Source: an uncultured SAR116 cluster alpha proteobacterium
GTDB taxonomy: Bacteria > Pseudomonadota > Alphaproteobacteria > Puniceispirillales > Marisalimonadaceae
Assembly (NCBI GenBank): GCA_902543145.1
Contig: CACBXG010000001.1
Span: 1-64,000 of the forward strand
Direction: 5' to 3'
Length of the DNA stretch: 64,000 nt
Below the pieces are notes generated by a model, which searched no databases, had not been told where the DNA came from, and saw only the letters and a list, made by a program, of their open reading frames with translations. The position numbers and the translations under genes are program-made. Position 1 is the stretch's first letter, and every line of letters begins with the position of its first letter. Positions 43,131-51,474 of the stretch are shown here, one piece after another.

Positions 43131-44113
43131 AAAAAAATATTTTAGTTACAGGTGGTGCAGGTTATGTGGGATCGCATGCTAGCAAGGTTCTATATAAAGC
43201 AGGTTATAATCCTATAACAATTGACTCTCTTAGCACAGGATGGTCTGATTCAGTAAAATTTGGTCCTTTCGAACAGGTTGATTTGTTAGATTTAAAAAAA
43301 TTAAATGAAGTTTTTTTAAAACATAAGCCCTCCTCCATCATGCACTTTGCTGCACTTAGTCAAGTTGAAGAAAGTATTATAGAGCCTGAAAAATATTGGC
43401 GTAATAATCTTATTGGTTCATTAAATTTACTTGAAACCGCAGTTAATCATAAATGTTTAGATTTTGTCTTTTCATCAACTTGTGCAATTTATGGTGATCA
43501 AGATAGTGTTATAATAAATGAAAATACTCCACAAAAACCAAAAAACCCCTATAGCTCTAGCAAAAGGGCTGTTGAAGAAATGATACATCATTATTCAATA
43601 TCTAAAGGTTTAAAATATGTTATTTTTAGATATTTTAATGTAGCTGGCGCAGACACAGATTGTGAAATTGGAGAGTTTCATAACCCAGAAACTCATCTTA
43701 TTCCATTAGTTTTGGACGCGGTTTCTGGTAAACGTCAGCATATAAAAATTTTTGGTACAGATTATAAAACTTTTGATGGAACATGTATTAGAGACTATGT
43801 TCACGTATCTGACATAGCTGAGGCACATCTTTTAGGATTAAAATGGTTAAACAGAGGGGAAGCTAGTAGAGTGTATAATCTAGGTACGGGGCACGGTTTC
43901 TCTGTTCGTGAAGTAATAAAATGTGTTGAGAAAGTTACTAATGAAAATGTATCAGTGTTAGAATGCAATCGTCGTTTTGGAGATTGTAGTCAGTTGGTAT
44001 CTAGTTCCTCACTAGCAAATAAAGAATTAGGTTGGACTCCTATTAGATCAAATTTAGATCAAATAATAACTGATGCTTGGAGGTGGCATCAAAATGGGTT
44101 TTATTCAAAATAG
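43127..44113 (+). CDS. galE: UDP-glucose 4-epimerase
   Basis: 328 residues. [18 protein letters not shown] is the NAD motif. [40 protein letters not shown], and [14 protein letters not shown] with the catalytic Ser, and [14 protein letters not shown] with Tyr-x3-Lys, are clear GalE features. [20 protein letters not shown] and [20 protein letters not shown] follow, which fits GalE rather than other epimerases. It interconverts UDP-glucose and UDP-galactose (perhaps the N-acetyl forms too). It is the last gene of the GDP-fucose operon. The 127 AT-rich bases downstream separate it from a convergent DUF268 gene. Confidence 0.93.
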   Translation: MKKNILVTGGAGYVGSHASKVLYKAGYNPITIDSLSTGWSDSVKFGPFEQVDLLDLKKLNEVFLKHKPSSIMHFAALSQVEESIIEPEKYWRNNLIGSLNLLETAVNHKCLDFVFSSTCAIYGDQDSVIINENTPQKPKNPYSSSKRAVEEMIHHYSISKGLKYVIFRYFNVAGADTDCEIGEFHNPETHLIPLVLDAVSGKRQHIKIFGTDYKTFDGTCIRDYVHVSDIAEAHLLGLKWLNRGEASRVYNLGTGHGFSVREVIKCVEKVTNENVSVLECNRRFGDCSQLVSSSSLANKELGWTPIRSNLDQIITDAWRWHQNGFYSK

Positions 44114-44240
44114 ACTTTACATTTTTTATTAATTAATTATTTACATCACAAAAATTAAATTTCTCATGAATTTAAATTGATTTTTTTATTATAAAATTTT
44201 ATGAAGTATTATTGATTATAAATACTTGGGGACATTTGAT

Positions 44241-45020
44241 TTAATTAATTTTTTTAAAAGTATAGATACCACAACCAAATTTTAAATCAGGATTTATATT
44301 ATCTATACTTTCATTTAGATGCAGATCACCATCATCATCGACGTAATCAAATCGTATTAGTTTCATAAATTTCTTAATTGATGGATGATCAAAGATAGTT
44401 TTAGCATTAAAAACTCTGTGGGCATTAAAATGTACTTCATCTCTTTGTCCAATAGGAAAGCTAATATATAATCTACCACCATTTGACACCAACTTTACTA
44501 GGTTAGTTATGCCTTTGTTATGACCATTTATGTCAATTGCATCAGTATATCTTCCTAACCCAAAATGTTCGATTGCATGAAGACAAGATACAGAGTCTAC
44601 TTTTCCTAAATCTTGGAGAGACATAAAATCTAATTGTCTAAATTTTATGTTTTCATGTCTAGATTTTGATAGAGGACGTATATCAATTACTTCAATTTTT
44701 CTAAATGAAGCAACATGAGCGATAAATCCATCTATTCGTGAACCTATATCAATATGACGCTTTGGGTGCTGTTCATAAATAAATTTTGCAACTAATAAGT
44801 CTTGATGAAAATAATGACCTTTGTAACTGCCAGCGCTATCACAATAGTCAAAAAGGATCATTTTGTTTTTTGTGATTTTCCCACCTTGTTTGAGCCAGTT
44901 TCTTTTATCCTTTATATATTGAAAAAAAAATTTAAATGATAATAATTTTTGGTAATCAAAACCTAAATTAATTAGCATATAAACAAAAGGTGTTAGGATT
45001 TTTTTTAATATTTTTTTCAA
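44241..45020 (-). CDS. DUF268-family protein (methyltransferase-like)
   Basis: 259 residues. LFDYCDSAGSYKGHYFHQDL near residue 55 and KRHIDIGSRIDGFIAHVAS near 90 are the features of the DUF268 family. IEVIDIRPLS and SVSCLHAIEHFGLGRYTD follow, and RLYISFPIGQRDEVHFNAHR near 185. The DIGSR segment takes the place of a SAM motif I, and the fold is probably that of a methyltransferase, but no activity is proven for the family. It occurs in surface-glycan islands. It is a single minus-strand gene between two plus-strand operons, and 244 bases separate it from the divergent WecA-like gene, a region likely to hold both promoters. Confidence 0.8.
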   Translation of the reverse strand: MKKILKKILTPFVYMLINLGFDYQKLLSFKFFFQYIKDKRNWLKQGGKITKNKMILFDYCDSAGSYKGHYFHQDLLVAKFIYEQHPKRHIDIGSRIDGFIAHVASFRKIEVIDIRPLSKSRHENIKFRQLDFMSLQDLGKVDSVSCLHAIEHFGLGRYTDAIDINGHNKGITNLVKLVSNGGRLYISFPIGQRDEVHFNAHRVFNAKTIFDHPSIKKFMKLIRFDYVDDDGDLHLNESIDNINPDLKFGCGIYTFKKIN

Positions 45021-45264
45021 CTATAAGTAATTTCTTCGTTAATAGTGTCATCTACTATATGAGTTTTGAATATTGATTCTCATAATCAATTTAGCTTACT
45101 TTAGCTATAATTTTGAGGCTTGAAAAGAAAGTTTTTACATATCTTTGAAATGATAAATAATTGTGTTACTTTTTTGAAAAATACTTAAAATTAGAATTTT
45201 ATTATAAGCGATATATTAATGATTACTTTTTTCTATTAAAATAAAAAATTTAGGTACCAATAGC

Positions 45265-46293
45265 TTGATAGATCTTAAAATTATTTCTGTATTTCTATTA
45301 TCATTTTTTTTAACTTTAATATCCATAATATTTTTAAGATCATTAGCAAAAAAGTTAAAAATAGTTGATGTCCCGTCAAAACGTAAGACTCATAAAGGAA
45401 ATATTCCTCTTATAGGTGGTTTTGCAATTTTTATTAGTGTTTATATTTCAATTTCAACTGAGTCTATAGATAATGATATTTTAATTATATTTATGATCAG
45501 TGCTTTTTTAATTTTATTACTTGGTTTTGTGGATGATTGTTACCCACTTTCCGCAAATGTTAGGATTTTAATTCAAATATTAATTATATCACTAATGATT
45601 TTTATTTCAGACTTAAAATTTTCAACATTTGGACACTCATTTGGATTGCAAAATCAAATACAATTAGGTTTACTATCTTATCCTATTACTATTTTAGGTA
45701 TGCTATTTGTAACTAACGCGTTTAACTTGATGGATGGTTCTGATGGAATAACGGCTGGTTTAGCTCTCTTAGCTCTAATTGGTATTAATCTTGTTCAAAT
45801 TCTATCTGGTGGTAATAGTTTTAATCTACTTTCTATAGCTTTGTTTGGTAGCTTGTTGCCCTATCTATGGTTTAATCTTGCCAAATCAAGTAAAACTAAA
45901 ATTTTTCTAGGAGATAGTGGAAGTTTGTTTTTGGGATATACGATTTCTTTCTTGTTATTATATGAAAGTCAATATTCAAAAAATATCTCGCCTACTTTTG
46001 CATTATGGTTAATTTCTATCCCAGTTTTTGATGTTATTTACGTAATTTTTTATAGAATAATGAGTTCAAAATCATTGTTTTCTCCCGATAGAAGTCATTT
46101 ACATTATTTTTTAGAAAGACTTGGCCTTTCTAACTTAAAAATTTTCTTTATTATAATAACTTTAGGTTTGTTTCTTTTATTACTAGGTATATTTATTGAA
46201 TATAAAATTCAATTTGTAAGTTTTATAACATTTTTATTCCTATTGTCACTTTACTTGTGGTTTAGAGGGTTTTCTAGGTTTTCTAAAATTTAA
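45265..46293 (+). CDS. WecA/TagO-like undecaprenyl-phosphate sugar-1-phosphate transferase
   Basis: 342 residues with about eleven transmembrane helices, MraY/WecA superfamily. DVPSKRKTHKGNIPLIGGFA near residue 36, LLGFVDDCYPLSANVRILIQ (cytoplasmic DD motif) near 87, TNAFNLMDGSDGITAGLALL near 150 with the catalytic NxxDGxDG, FLGDSGSLFLGY near 213 and RSHLHYFLERLGLS near 280 are present. It transfers GlcNAc-1-phosphate or a related sugar phosphate from the UDP-sugar to undecaprenyl phosphate, starting a glycan. The start is TTG (45265), with TAGG about ten bases before. An ATT ten codons upstream is also in frame. A second, unrelated initiating transferase is at 50866. Confidence 0.9.
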   Translation: MIDLKIISVFLLSFFLTLISIIFLRSLAKKLKIVDVPSKRKTHKGNIPLIGGFAIFISVYISISTESIDNDILIIFMISAFLILLLGFVDDCYPLSANVRILIQILIISLMIFISDLKFSTFGHSFGLQNQIQLGLLSYPITILGMLFVTNAFNLMDGSDGITAGLALLALIGINLVQILSGGNSFNLLSIALFGSLLPYLWFNLAKSSKTKIFLGDSGSLFLGYTISFLLLYESQYSKNISPTFALWLISIPVFDVIYVIFYRIMSSKSLFSPDRSHLHYFLERLGLSNLKIFFIIITLGLFLLLLGIFIEYKIQFVSFITFLFLLSLYLWFRGFSRFSKI

Positions 46294-46396
46294 CCAGCAT
46301 ATTAGTTCATTGAGTTTAATTTCTTTGTCTTAAATTGTAAATTATGTTTTAAACTAAATTATATTAATTGATTATTGTATTTATAAGGAGGATGAA

Positions 46397-47407
46397 ATTA
46401 ATAAGGTAGTTCTAGTAACAGGTTCTTCAGGTTTTATTGGATTTCATTTATGTGAACTTTTGTTATCTTGTGGCTGGAGAGTTATAGGTTTGGACTCTAT
46501 GAATGATTATTATGATGTCACTCTTAAAAAAGTTAGGCTAAAAAAATTAAAAAAAAATATAAAATTTTACTTTTACAGAGGTTTAGTTCAGAGTGAAGAT
46601 CTTCTAGAATCTATCTTTTTAAAACATAAACCAAAAGTGGTAGTACATTTAGCTGCTCAAGCAGGTGTAAGGTATTCAATAGACAATCCATCTTCTTATG
46701 TGGAATCTAATTTAATAGGAACTTTCCAAATTCTTGAAACTGGAAGAAAATACAGTCTAAAACATCTGCTAATAGCATCAACATCTTCAGTTTATGGAAA
46801 TAGTAAAGATATGCCTTTTAATGAAAATCAATCTGCTAATGCACCAATGTCTTTTTATGCAGCCACCAAAAAATCAAACGAGGTTATGGCACACTCCTAT
46901 TCGCATATATATAATATTCCAACAACTATTTTTCGTTTTTTTACAGTTTATGGACCGCTAGGAAGACCTGATATGGCTTTGTTTAAATTCACAAAAAATA
47001 TTTTATCTGACAAGCCAATTGATGTTTATAATAATGGAAAATTGGTTAGAGACTTTACTTATATTAGTGATTTAGTTAAAGCGATACAACTTTTGATTCC
47101 TAATATTCCTCTAAAAATCACAAAAAGAAAAGGAATTGTAAAAGATGATAATATTTCAGATGTTGCACCTTTTAGAATTGTTAATATTGGAAATTCTAAA
47201 CCTATAAATTTGTTAGATTTTATAAAAGAATTAGAAAATATATTGGGGAAAAAGGCTAAGAAAAACTTTTTAAGCATGCAGGATGGTGATGTTTATAAAA
47301 CACATAGTAATATCGATCTGTTAAAAGCTCTTACTGGGTTTGAACCAAAAACAAATATCCATGAGGGAATATTTCAATTTGTAAAATGGTACAAATCTTA
47401 TTATTGA
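46397..47407 (+). CDS. UDP-glucuronate 4-epimerase-like NAD-dependent epimerase with probable ATT start
   Basis: 336 residues when read from 46397. The first Met codon in this frame is at 46460, but a start there would remove the NAD-binding loop, which is encoded upstream: KVVLVTGSSGFIGFHLCELL. In this frame the only codon well placed after the perfect ribosome site AAGGAGG (46385-46391) is ATT at 46397, five bases on. An ATG directly behind the site is in another frame and runs into a stop. The sequence DSMNDYYDVTLKKVRLKKL is characteristic of UDP-glucuronate 4-epimerases (product UDP-galacturonate). STSSVYGN and YAATKKSNEVMAH carry the catalytic Ser, Tyr and Lys. No UDP-glucose dehydrogenase is in the window. 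Confidence 0.8.
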   Translation: MNKVVLVTGSSGFIGFHLCELLLSCGWRVIGLDSMNDYYDVTLKKVRLKKLKKNIKFYFYRGLVQSEDLLESIFLKHKPKVVVHLAAQAGVRYSIDNPSSYVESNLIGTFQILETGRKYSLKHLLIASTSSVYGNSKDMPFNENQSANAPMSFYAATKKSNEVMAHSYSHIYNIPTTIFRFFTVYGPLGRPDMALFKFTKNILSDKPIDVYNNGKLVRDFTYISDLVKAIQLLIPNIPLKITKRKGIVKDDNISDVAPFRIVNIGNSKPINLLDFIKELENILGKKAKKNFLSMQDGDVYKTHSNIDLLKALTGFEPKTNIHEGIFQFVKWYKSYY

Positions 47408-47490
47408 AATATATTTATATTATTAATTTTTATATTCTAGTAAAATAAAGTTATTTTCAATTTACTAGTTAATAGGGAAACTATTTTGAA

Positions 47491-49434
47491 ATGTTAAAAA
47501 GTAATTTGGCTAGTTCTGTATCTATATTAAAGCAAAATTTTATAGTGTGGTTGTTTAGTCTTACTCGTACAAAAAAAATGCTACTTTTAAAAATTTTTGA
47601 TTCTTTTGTTGCCTTATTAGCATTTTTCCTTGCATTTACTTTACGTTTTGAAACTATCGATCACATCTACTTAATCGAAACTTATATTGGTGGTTTAATC
47701 GCTATTATATCAACCTTGTCTGTTTTTATAGTGCAGGGGCTATACAATAATATTGCAAGGTACATTTCAATCGAGACTGTCTCCAGTATAGCTATTGGAA
47801 GTGCTTTGTCTTGTGTAGTTTTATTTTCTGTTATCCTTTTGTTTAAGCTTAAGATACCACTATCAGTTTCCCTGATTTTTGGAACATTTTTATGTATTTT
47901 TATTATAGGCATTCGCCTTTTAATAATTTATCTTAGCCAAAATTTGACCAAAAAAAAACAAGTAAATGTTGCGATCTATGGAGCGGGTGCAGTAGGTATA
48001 CAACTTATGAACGCATTAAGAGAGGATCCAAATTATTCCGTCAGGTTATTTATTGATGATAACCCAGAACTACATGGTAAAAATCTTGGCAGAGTTAGTA
48101 TTACTAATTTCAATCACATAAGTAAAAAAATTCGAAATTTAAAAATAAAAACTTTGTTTTTAGCAACTCCATTCAAAAAAGATGCTATGCGCCAACGTGT
48201 CTTCGATATAATAACAGATTACCCGATTAAAGTGAAAACCATACCTAGCATATCAAACTTAATAACGGGTAGAATAAAAATTGATGAGTTGAAAGACATT
48301 AAAATAGAGGATTTATTAGGGCGTGAGCCGGTAAAGCCTAATGATCAACTTATGAAAAAAAACATCTCAAATAAAATAGTTCTTGTAACGGGAGCTGGTG
48401 GGTCTATCGGGAGTGAGCTGTGCCGACAAATTATATTTTGGAAACCTCAAAAACTAATTCTGATAGATATATCAGAGTTTGCAATCTACAAATTATTTGA
48501 AGAGCTAAAACAGCATTCATCCGTCCATGAGTTTGATCTTGTTCCCTTGATTGGCTCAGTACAAGATAAAGAGTTTATTAAGAAGGTTTTTGATCGCTTT
48601 ATAGTTGATACTATCTACCATGTAGCTGCATATAAACATGTCCCTTTGATGGAACAGAATGTCATGCAATGTATTAAAAATAATGTTTTTGGCACATTAA
48701 ATGTTGCCGAGCTTTCCATTGCCTCCAAGGTAAAAAATTTCATTCTTGTTTCAACCGATAAGGCAGTAAACCCAACAAATTTTATGGGTGCGTCGAAGCG
48801 TATTGCCGAAATTATCTGCAAAAATTTATCAATGAAAAAAAATGATACATGTTTATCAATCGTGCGGTTTGGTAATGTCTTGGGATCTTCAGGATCAGTG
48901 GTTCCACTCTTTAAAAAACAGATTGAAAAAGGTGGACCGATTACATTAACTCACCTTGATGTAACGCGCTATTTTATGACCATCACTGAAGCGGCGCAGC
49001 TAGTAATCCAAGCAGGATCAATTGCACAAGGAGGTGATGTTTTTGTTTTGGATATGGGCAAGCCAATTAAAATTTTGGATTTAGCCAAAAGGATGGTGAA
49101 CTTATCGGGGCGGCGACCAGTATTAAATGGAGGCAAAAACCTTGAAGAGGACGATATTGAAATTACTATTTCTGGCCTCCAACCAGGTGAAAAATTGTTT
49201 GAAGAACTTACTTATAATTCTAATTTGACAGGAACAGTTCATCCTCGTATCAACATGGCGGTGGAGAAGTTTATGAAAAAAGAAGAATTTAAATCACTAT
49301 TAAACTCTCTTCGAGAAGCCATTCGTAATAATGATTTACACAAAATATATCAGAATATAGGTAAAGTTACCAACGGTATATACGACGTTACCAGTTCAAA
49401 AGACGTTTTTATTTCTAAGGATTGTGCAGAGTAG
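47491..49434 (+). CDS. CapD/WbpM/PglF-type UDP-N-acetylglucosamine 4,6-dehydratase
   Basis: 647 residues. Four transmembrane helices (about residues 30-150) precede a first Rossmann domain with VNVAIYGAGAVGIQLM near 163, and then the dehydratase domain with IVLVTGAGGSIGSELCRQI near 297. STDKAVNPTNFMGASKRIAE near 428 contains the Met in place of the usual catalytic Tyr ahead of Lys, as in the WbpM/PglF group. QPGEKLFEELTY is near 570. It forms UDP-4-keto-6-deoxy-GlcNAc (or the GalNAc form), a precursor for QuiNAc, FucNAc or bacillosamine. The DegT aminotransferase and PglC-like transferase encoded opposite (49549-51474) could act on its product. The base composition of the first 800 bases is more AT-rich than the rest. 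Confidence 0.93.
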   Translation: MLKSNLASSVSILKQNFIVWLFSLTRTKKMLLLKIFDSFVALLAFFLAFTLRFETIDHIYLIETYIGGLIAIISTLSVFIVQGLYNNIARYISIETVSSIAIGSALSCVVLFSVILLFKLKIPLSVSLIFGTFLCIFIIGIRLLIIYLSQNLTKKKQVNVAIYGAGAVGIQLMNALREDPNYSVRLFIDDNPELHGKNLGRVSITNFNHISKKIRNLKIKTLFLATPFKKDAMRQRVFDIITDYPIKVKTIPSISNLITGRIKIDELKDIKIEDLLGREPVKPNDQLMKKNISNKIVLVTGAGGSIGSELCRQIIFWKPQKLILIDISEFAIYKLFEELKQHSSVHEFDLVPLIGSVQDKEFIKKVFDRFIVDTIYHVAAYKHVPLMEQNVMQCIKNNVFGTLNVAELSIASKVKNFILVSTDKAVNPTNFMGASKRIAEIICKNLSMKKNDTCLSIVRFGNVLGSSGSVVPLFKKQIEKGGPITLTHLDVTRYFMTITEAAQLVIQAGSIAQGGDVFVLDMGKPIKILDLAKRMVNLSGRRPVLNGGKNLEEDDIEITISGLQPGEKLFEELTYNSNLTGTVHPRINMAVEKFMKKEEFKSLLNSLREAIRNNDLHKIYQNIGKVTNGIYDVTSSKDVFISKDCAE

Positions 49435-49548
49435 GATAAGTTTGGGATAGTTACTTGTGCAAACACATGCGAGAATTATAATGCGTGTCGTATTGAAGTC
49501 TGAGAAAGTAGAATGACAGCAATTGGCTACTAGTTGAAAGCGCGTATG

Positions 49549-50742
49549 TTATCCAAAATAATCTGTAACGACCGAAGAAATTACATCACATTTTTTTTGT
49601 ATCTCATCCTCAGTTAAAGTTGGATGACAAAGGAACATCAAGCTTGTCTCACCTAATTGCTTTGCATTAGGCAATCTGTTCTTAGGCCTAAAACTTGTTT
49701 TATCAAAGGCACTTTCTAAATAGACTTCAGAGCATGACCCAGAAAAACATGGGACACCCTGTTTGTTTATAGATGACATAATTGTATCACGATCAGCCTC
49801 AGTACCGTCAACGAAAATGTAACACTTATAAGCTGCATGAGAAGAACTATTGTCCTGATCACAGTTGTTATCACAACAATTATAGCTCAAGTTAGGTACA
49901 CGTAAGCCTTTTAAGTTTTTAGCGACATTCCAAATCGCATGGGCATTAGCGAGTCTCTTTCTTGACCAGCCATTCATTCGCGTCAATTGGATGCGACCAA
50001 TAGCAGCCTGCATTTCAGTCATGCGCCAATTAGTTCCAAAGGAATCATGCAGCCAACGAAAACCAGGTGGATGTTCTCTTTCGTAAACAGCCTCCCAACT
50101 TTTACCATGGTCTTTATACGACCACATTCGAGACCATAACCTATGGTCATTTGTCGTAACCATACCACCTTCACCCCCGATCGTCATGATCTTATCTTGA
50201 CAAAAAGACCATGCTCCAATGTGACCAATAGATCCTACTGATCGTCCTTTATATTTGGCTCCATGAGCCTGCGCACAATCCTCTATAACAAACAAGTTAT
50301 GCTGTTCAGCAATATCCATGATTGGATCCATATCACATGGCCATCCCGCAAGATGTACGCAAACAATTGCTTTAGTTTTTTTTGTAATTACTTTTGAAAT
50401 TGTTTCTGCTGTTATGTTCTGTGAATTAAGTGATACATCTGCAAACACTGGTGTAGCACCAGCATTAACAATAGAAGAAACAGAAGCTAAATAGGTACGT
50501 GAAGTAACGATAACTTCATTACCCTCGCCAACCTCTAGAGCAACAAAAGCAAGATCTAAAGCAGTAGTCCCATTTGAAACAGCAATGGCGTATTGAGAAT
50601 CTGAAAAAACTGCGAACTCTTTTTCAAACTTACGACACTCGTCGCCAGTCCAGTAGTTAACCTTATTAGACAATAGAACTTTTGATACAGCTTCTATTTC
50701 TTCTTTGGTGTATGATGGCCAGGGAGAAAAAGTATTTAGCAT
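49549..50742 (-). CDS. DegT/DnrJ/EryC1/StrS-family sugar aminotransferase
   Basis: 397 residues. FSPWPSYTKEEIEAVSKVL at the N-terminus, AVSNGTTALDLAFVALEVG near residue 55 and VIVTSRTYLASVSSIVNAGA near 78 are the usual PLP-fold segments. VIEDCAQAHGAKYKGRSVG near 150 holds the PLP-ring Asp. WSFCQDKIMTIGGEGGMVTT near 180 holds the Schiff-base Lys. It converts a keto-sugar nucleotide to an amino sugar with glutamate as donor. The CapD product is the obvious substrate. Cys-rich CCDNNCDQDN near residue 290 is an unusual insertion in the family. Its ATG overlaps the stop of a short relic (50736), so it was once coupled to a gene now lost. Confidence 0.9.
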   Translation of the reverse strand: MLNTFSPWPSYTKEEIEAVSKVLLSNKVNYWTGDECRKFEKEFAVFSDSQYAIAVSNGTTALDLAFVALEVGEGNEVIVTSRTYLASVSSIVNAGATPVFADVSLNSQNITAETISKVITKKTKAIVCVHLAGWPCDMDPIMDIAEQHNLFVIEDCAQAHGAKYKGRSVGSIGHIGAWSFCQDKIMTIGGEGGMVTTNDHRLWSRMWSYKDHGKSWEAVYEREHPPGFRWLHDSFGTNWRMTEMQAAIGRIQLTRMNGWSRKRLANAHAIWNVAKNLKGLRVPNLSYNCCDNNCDQDNSSSHAAYKCYIFVDGTEADRDTIMSSINKQGVPCFSGSCSEVYLESAFDKTSFRPKNRLPNAKQLGETSLMFLCHPTLTEDEIQKKCDVISSVVTDYFG

Positions 50743-50880
50743 TTTAAATGTAGTCTTTTAAACTTGTCAGTGATCACACAATAGATTTCATTATCTACAA
50801 TTTTAACGAATGGTAAAACCTCATTTTCACAACTACTAGCCCATGAATTTCTAAAAAATTTGAAATCATTTAACTTTTGT
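50736..50880 (-). pseudogene. 3' remnant of a gene between the PglC-like and DegT genes
   Basis: Between the sugar transferase (stop at 50866) and the DegT gene, one frame reads LNDFKFFRNSWASSCENE, VLPFVKIVDNEIYCVITDKF, KRLHLKC and a stop. The stop (ATGCTAA) overlaps the ATG of the aminotransferase gene, an arrangement seen between real coupled genes. The frame extends upstream into the sugar transferase gene (to 50921) but only as a shadow. Clusters of this kind often have an acetyltransferase (PglD) or an ATP-grasp enzyme at this place. The piece is too short to assign, and it could be an independent small protein. Confidence 0.25.
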
Positions 50881-51474
50881 TGATTTTGAGCCTGTGAACT
50901 TCGGCATAGTTGCTTCCCCATCAGCTGAAATCCCCTTACGCGCGATAACTTTCTTCATTGTCATCCAAATAATCTTAATGTCTAAAAATAAGCTTTGATT
51001 TTCTACATACCAAATATCATATCTGAATTTATCTTCCCAAGCAATAGAGTTTCGGCCATTAACTTGCGCCCATCCGGTAATACCGGGATAGACGTCATGA
51101 CGACGGGATTGCTCTTCGGAGTAAAGCGGTATGTACTCCATCAATAAAGGTCTAGGACCTACTAAGCTCATATCACCTTTTAATACATTCCATAAACCAG
51201 GAAGCTCATCAAGACTAGAATTTCGCAAGAAATTACCAAAAGGCACTATTCGTTCTGAATCAGGTAATGCTTCACCATTCACATCGCATGCATATTTCAT
51301 AGTACGAAACTTAATTATTTCAAATGGTTTGCCTTTTTTTCCAGCACGTAGCTGTCGGAAGAATATTGGGGTGCCAAGCTTAACCTGGATCTGATAACAT
51401 AATAGGATTATAAGTGGGAATAATAGTATCAGTCCTAAGGCAGAAATAATAATATCGAAAAGGCGTTTAATCAC
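50866..51474 (-). CDS. PglC/WcaJ-type initiating phosphoglycosyltransferase
   Basis: 202 residues, a monotopic phosphoglycosyltransferase. It begins MIKRLFDIIISALGLILLFP with the re-entrant membrane helix. FRQLRAGKKGKPFEIIKFRT near residue 38 and SSLDELPGLWNVLKGDMSLV near 85 with the catalytic Asp-Glu follow, and GPRPLL and YPGITGWAQVNGRN near 130. The short form without the N-terminal four-helix domain resembles PglC. It transfers a sugar-1-phosphate (bacillosamine or QuiNAc type) from UDP to undecaprenyl phosphate. The GT4 gene upstream overlaps it by four bases. It is the second initiating enzyme in the window, beside the WecA-like protein at 45265. Confidence 0.92.
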   Translation of the reverse strand: MIKRLFDIIISALGLILLFPLIILLCYQIQVKLGTPIFFRQLRAGKKGKPFEIIKFRTMKYACDVNGEALPDSERIVPFGNFLRNSSLDELPGLWNVLKGDMSLVGPRPLLMEYIPLYSEEQSRRHDVYPGITGWAQVNGRNSIAWEDKFRYDIWYVENQSLFLDIKIIWMTMKKVIARKGISADGEATMPKFTGSKSTKVK

